This document shows positions 61,897 through 64,000 of a DNA stretch of 64,000 bases, piece by piece. Below the pieces are notes generated by a model. That model saw only the letters and a list, made by a program, of their open reading frames with translations. It was not told where the DNA came from and searched no databases. Source of the stretch: Microvirga sp. VF16 (GTDB lineage Bacteria > Pseudomonadota > Alphaproteobacteria > Rhizobiales > Beijerinckiaceae); assembly GCF_016864375.1 (NCBI RefSeq), contig NZ_CP069354.1, positions 496,001 to 560,000 on the forward strand, given 5' to 3'. The translations under genes and the position numbers were made by a program. The stretch's first letter is position 1. Each line of letters starts with the position of its first letter.

Positions 61897-62922
61897 ATGA
61901 CGACCGTTCCCACTCGCCCCCTCCAGAGCAGCGTCGCGATTGAGGATATTACGGGCCTCAAGGAACGGAGCCTTGGTCAAAGGCTGCTCTCAAGCCAGCC
62001 CTTCTGGGTTACGATCGCTCTGGTCATCATCTGTGCCGTCATGGCGTGGGATCAGCCCGATGCTTTTGCCACGTCCGACAACTTCTTCAACATCACTCGC
62101 AATTTCGCCTTCATCGGTATCATGGCCGTCGGCATGACGGCCGTGATCCTCACTGGCGGCATCGATCTATCCGTCGGCTCTTTGATGGGTCTCGTGGGCG
62201 TGGTCTGCGGTCTCATCCTCCAGGCCGAGTATCACTGGGCTGTTGCGATCCTGGCAGGACTTCTCACAGGCGCGGCCGCAGGAGCGGTGAACGGATTTCT
62301 CGTCGCCTATGTCGGGCTTCCAGCCTTCGTCGTCACACTGGGCATGCTCTCGGCAGCCAGATCTCTCGCAATCGTTTTGTCCGAGAACAGGATGATCTAT
62401 GAATTCGGGCCATGGGGAGAGACGTTCAACGCTATCGGGGGTGACTCGATTCTCGGCATCGCCAATCCCGTCTGGGTGTTGGCGATCCTGGCACTCATCT
62501 TTGGCTTTATTTTCAACTTCACGGCCTGGGGCAACTATCTCTACGCCATTGGCAGCAATGAGGATGCCGCCCGTCTGACCGGCGTTCCGGTCCGGCGCGT
62601 GAAGCTGCAGGCCTACATCGTCTCGGGCCTTACGGCAGCGCTCGCATCCGTCCTGATCGTCGGCTGGCAGGGTTCGGCCATCAACGCTCTTGGACAAGGC
62701 TATGAACTGCGCGTCATTGCATCGACCGTCATCGGCGGGGCCGATCTCATGGGCGGTCAGGGTGGCGCTTACGGCGCCGTTATCGGTGCGGCACTGATCG
62801 AAGTCATTCGCAACTCTCTTCTCATGGCAGGCGTCGATGCCAACTGGCAGGGCGCCTTTGTCGGCCTCTTCATCGTGTTGGCGGTTCTGCTCCAGCGGAT
62901 CCGCGGCAAACGTTCGGCTTGA
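61897..62922 (+). CDS. sugar ABC importer permease (RbsC/FrcC-like)
   Basis: 341 aa, about nine to ten membrane helices. MAVGMTAVILTGGIDLSVGSLMGLVG is the BPD_transp_2 family signature, and GNYLYAIGSNEDAARLTGVPVRRVKL is the ATPase-contact loop. Operon with the ATPase and binding protein. Confidence 0.92.
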   Translation: MTTVPTRPLQSSVAIEDITGLKERSLGQRLLSSQPFWVTIALVIICAVMAWDQPDAFATSDNFFNITRNFAFIGIMAVGMTAVILTGGIDLSVGSLMGLVGVVCGLILQAEYHWAVAILAGLLTGAAAGAVNGFLVAYVGLPAFVVTLGMLSAARSLAIVLSENRMIYEFGPWGETFNAIGGDSILGIANPVWVLAILALIFGFIFNFTAWGNYLYAIGSNEDAARLTGVPVRRVKLQAYIVSGLTAALASVLIVGWQGSAINALGQGYELRVIASTVIGGADLMGGQGGAYGAVIGAALIEVIRNSLLMAGVDANWQGAFVGLFIVLAVLLQRIRGKRSA

Positions 62923-62960
62923 GCACAATGCCGGGCGATCATAACCACAGGAGGACACCA

Positions 62961-63977
62961 ATGAGGATTCTAACCTTAGGCGTGGCGGCTGCCGCTCTCC
63001 TTGCGCTGGGCGCCAGCGCTCAGGCGCAGGGGAAGAAATACACCTTCGCACTCGTGCCTAAGAACATGAACAACCCATTCTTCGATCAGGCCCGCGACGG
63101 TTGCAAGAAGGCCGAGAAGGAGTCGAACGGCGCGATCGAGTGCATGTATATCGGCCCCGGCGAACATGGCGGCGGCGATGAGCAGGTTCAGGTCGTGAAC
63201 GACCTGATCACGAAGAAAGTTGACGGCATCGCTGTCTCCCCCTCGAACGCAGCCGCGATGGCGAGAGCTCTCGAAGGCGCGAAGAAGGCCGGCATCCCGG
63301 TTCTGACCTGGGACTCCGACCTTCTCGACAAGGACAAGGCCCTGCGCACGGCCTATGTCGGAACCTACAACTATGACATTGGCGTGAACCTCGCCAAGCT
63401 CGCCCAGCAGCTCAAGCCGCAGGGGGGAACGATTTGCATCCAGTCTGGCGGCGCAGCCGCGGCCAACCACAACGAGCGCATGCAGGGGATCCGGGATACG
63501 CTGTCCGGAGCGAAATCGAGCGCGGCTCCAGGCACGAAGCTGACAGGCCAGAACGGTTGGCGCGAGATCGACGGCTGCCCGCTCTACACGGATGACGACT
63601 TCCCACGGGCCGTTCAGCAGATGGAGGACATCCTCGGCAAGAACCCGCAACTCGATGCCTTCATTCCGACGGGTGGTTTCCCGCAGTTCATTCCGCAGGC
63701 CTATCGCCGGGTTGCCGAAAAATACAAGGACCGCATCGACAACGGCTCGCTCGCGCTGGTCGTCGCCGACACGCTCCCGGTCCAGATGGACCTCATGAAG
63801 GCGGGACTCTCCAAGGGACAGGTCGGTCAGCGTCCATTCGAGATGGGCTACAAGACCATGCTGTTCCTGAAGGACATGAAGGACGGTAAGCCTGCGCCGA
63901 AGGATCCGACTTATACCGGTCTCGATGTCTGCACCCCGCAGAACGCGGCAACCTGCATCGGTGGCTCCGGAACCTAG
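62961..63977 (+). CDS. sugar-binding periplasmic protein (RbsB-like)
   Basis: 338 aa. A Sec signal (MRILTLGVAAAALLALGASAQAQ) precedes a Peripla_BP_4 fold: LVPKNMNNPFFDQARDGCKK, DGIAVSPSNAAAMARALEGA, PVLTWDSDL, QSGGAAAANHNERMQG. The ligand is probably a pentose or hexose, by the XylB-like neighbour (inference). Internal Cys residues (near 48, 60, 156, about 200 and in VCTPQNAATC) suggest disulfides, more than usual for the family. Complete; the last 23 bases of the window hold nothing visible. Confidence 0.9.
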   Translation: MRILTLGVAAAALLALGASAQAQGKKYTFALVPKNMNNPFFDQARDGCKKAEKESNGAIECMYIGPGEHGGGDEQVQVVNDLITKKVDGIAVSPSNAAAMARALEGAKKAGIPVLTWDSDLLDKDKALRTAYVGTYNYDIGVNLAKLAQQLKPQGGTICIQSGGAAAANHNERMQGIRDTLSGAKSSAAPGTKLTGQNGWREIDGCPLYTDDDFPRAVQQMEDILGKNPQLDAFIPTGGFPQFIPQAYRRVAEKYKDRIDNGSLALVVADTLPVQMDLMKAGLSKGQVGQRPFEMGYKTMLFLKDMKDGKPAPKDPTYTGLDVCTPQNAATCIGGSGT

Positions 63978-64000
63978 GACATCACATTTTGACGGCGAGG

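Overview
The window is a GC-rich, gene-dense stretch of an alphaproteobacterial chromosome, most likely Hyphomicrobiales (Rhizobiales). Evidence for this is an NdvA-type cyclic-glucan exporter, an enuR/ehu/eut ectoine cluster of the rhizobial type, the hisC-tyrC-metX-metW neighbourhood, a CtrA-type TTAA-N7-TTAA box and an EcfG-type GGAAC-N17-CGTT promoter. A Microvirga/Methylobacterium-like relative fits, but genus is inference. I saw no rRNA, tRNA, CRISPR array, prophage or replication origin.

Layout. 1-8.2 kb: an ABC exporter cut by the window edge, ndvA with an epoxide-hydrolase-like protein, the minus-strand aroK-aroB-corC operon (every junction a 4-base overlap), and divergently a 49-aa membrane protein coupled to xerD. 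8.3-17.4 kb: metX-metW, a GST-like/LysR divergent pair, and the chorismate mutase-hisC-tyrC tyrosine operon, then DUF2125, a ChaC-like gene and an unknown gene that starts at a palindrome. 17.5-28.5 kb: plsC, ydcF-like, ftsEX, hpt, tspO, a cystathionine beta-lyase-like gene, cpdB, an unknown exported protein behind a CtrA-type box, and yihY. 28.8-41.7 kb: a DMT exporter, a TRAP binding protein, several small hydrophilic or stress-type proteins (one behind an EcfG-type promoter), a DegP-like protease, an HPF-like protein, clpB, a MOSC protein, a broken hisC fragment, DUF983 and a MocR-type regulator.

42-59.5 kb is the accessory heart of the window. A MerR-controlled aldo/keto reductase operon with a truncated CMD gene comes first. 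Then follows an ectoine uptake and catabolism locus reading leftwards: enuR, eutB, eutC, doeA, doeB, ehuB, ehuC, ehuD, ehuA, doeC, doeD, then alanine dehydrogenase and an M20 deacylase, with a divergent AsnC/Lrp gene. Expected flow (known from characterised homologues): Ehu imports ectoine; DoeA opens the ring to N-acetyl-diaminobutyrate; DoeB deacetylates it; DoeD transaminates it to aspartate semialdehyde; DoeC oxidises that to aspartate. EutB and EutC would feed in hydroxyectoine, but the usual partner eutA is absent. Ald could recycle alanine to pyruvate if DoeD uses pyruvate as acceptor (inference).

59.5-64 kb: an IS6-type transposase remnant, then a XylB-like sugar dehydrogenase and a complete sugar ABC importer (ATPase, permease, binding protein).

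Three families of dispersed palindromic repeats (called A, B and C here) occupy many intergenic gaps. The ectoine locus is a known type of system. The less explained items are its missing eutA, its structured internal control regions, the paired TGTATG/CATACA dyads by the MocR gene, and the palindrome abutting the unknown gene at 16972-17406.
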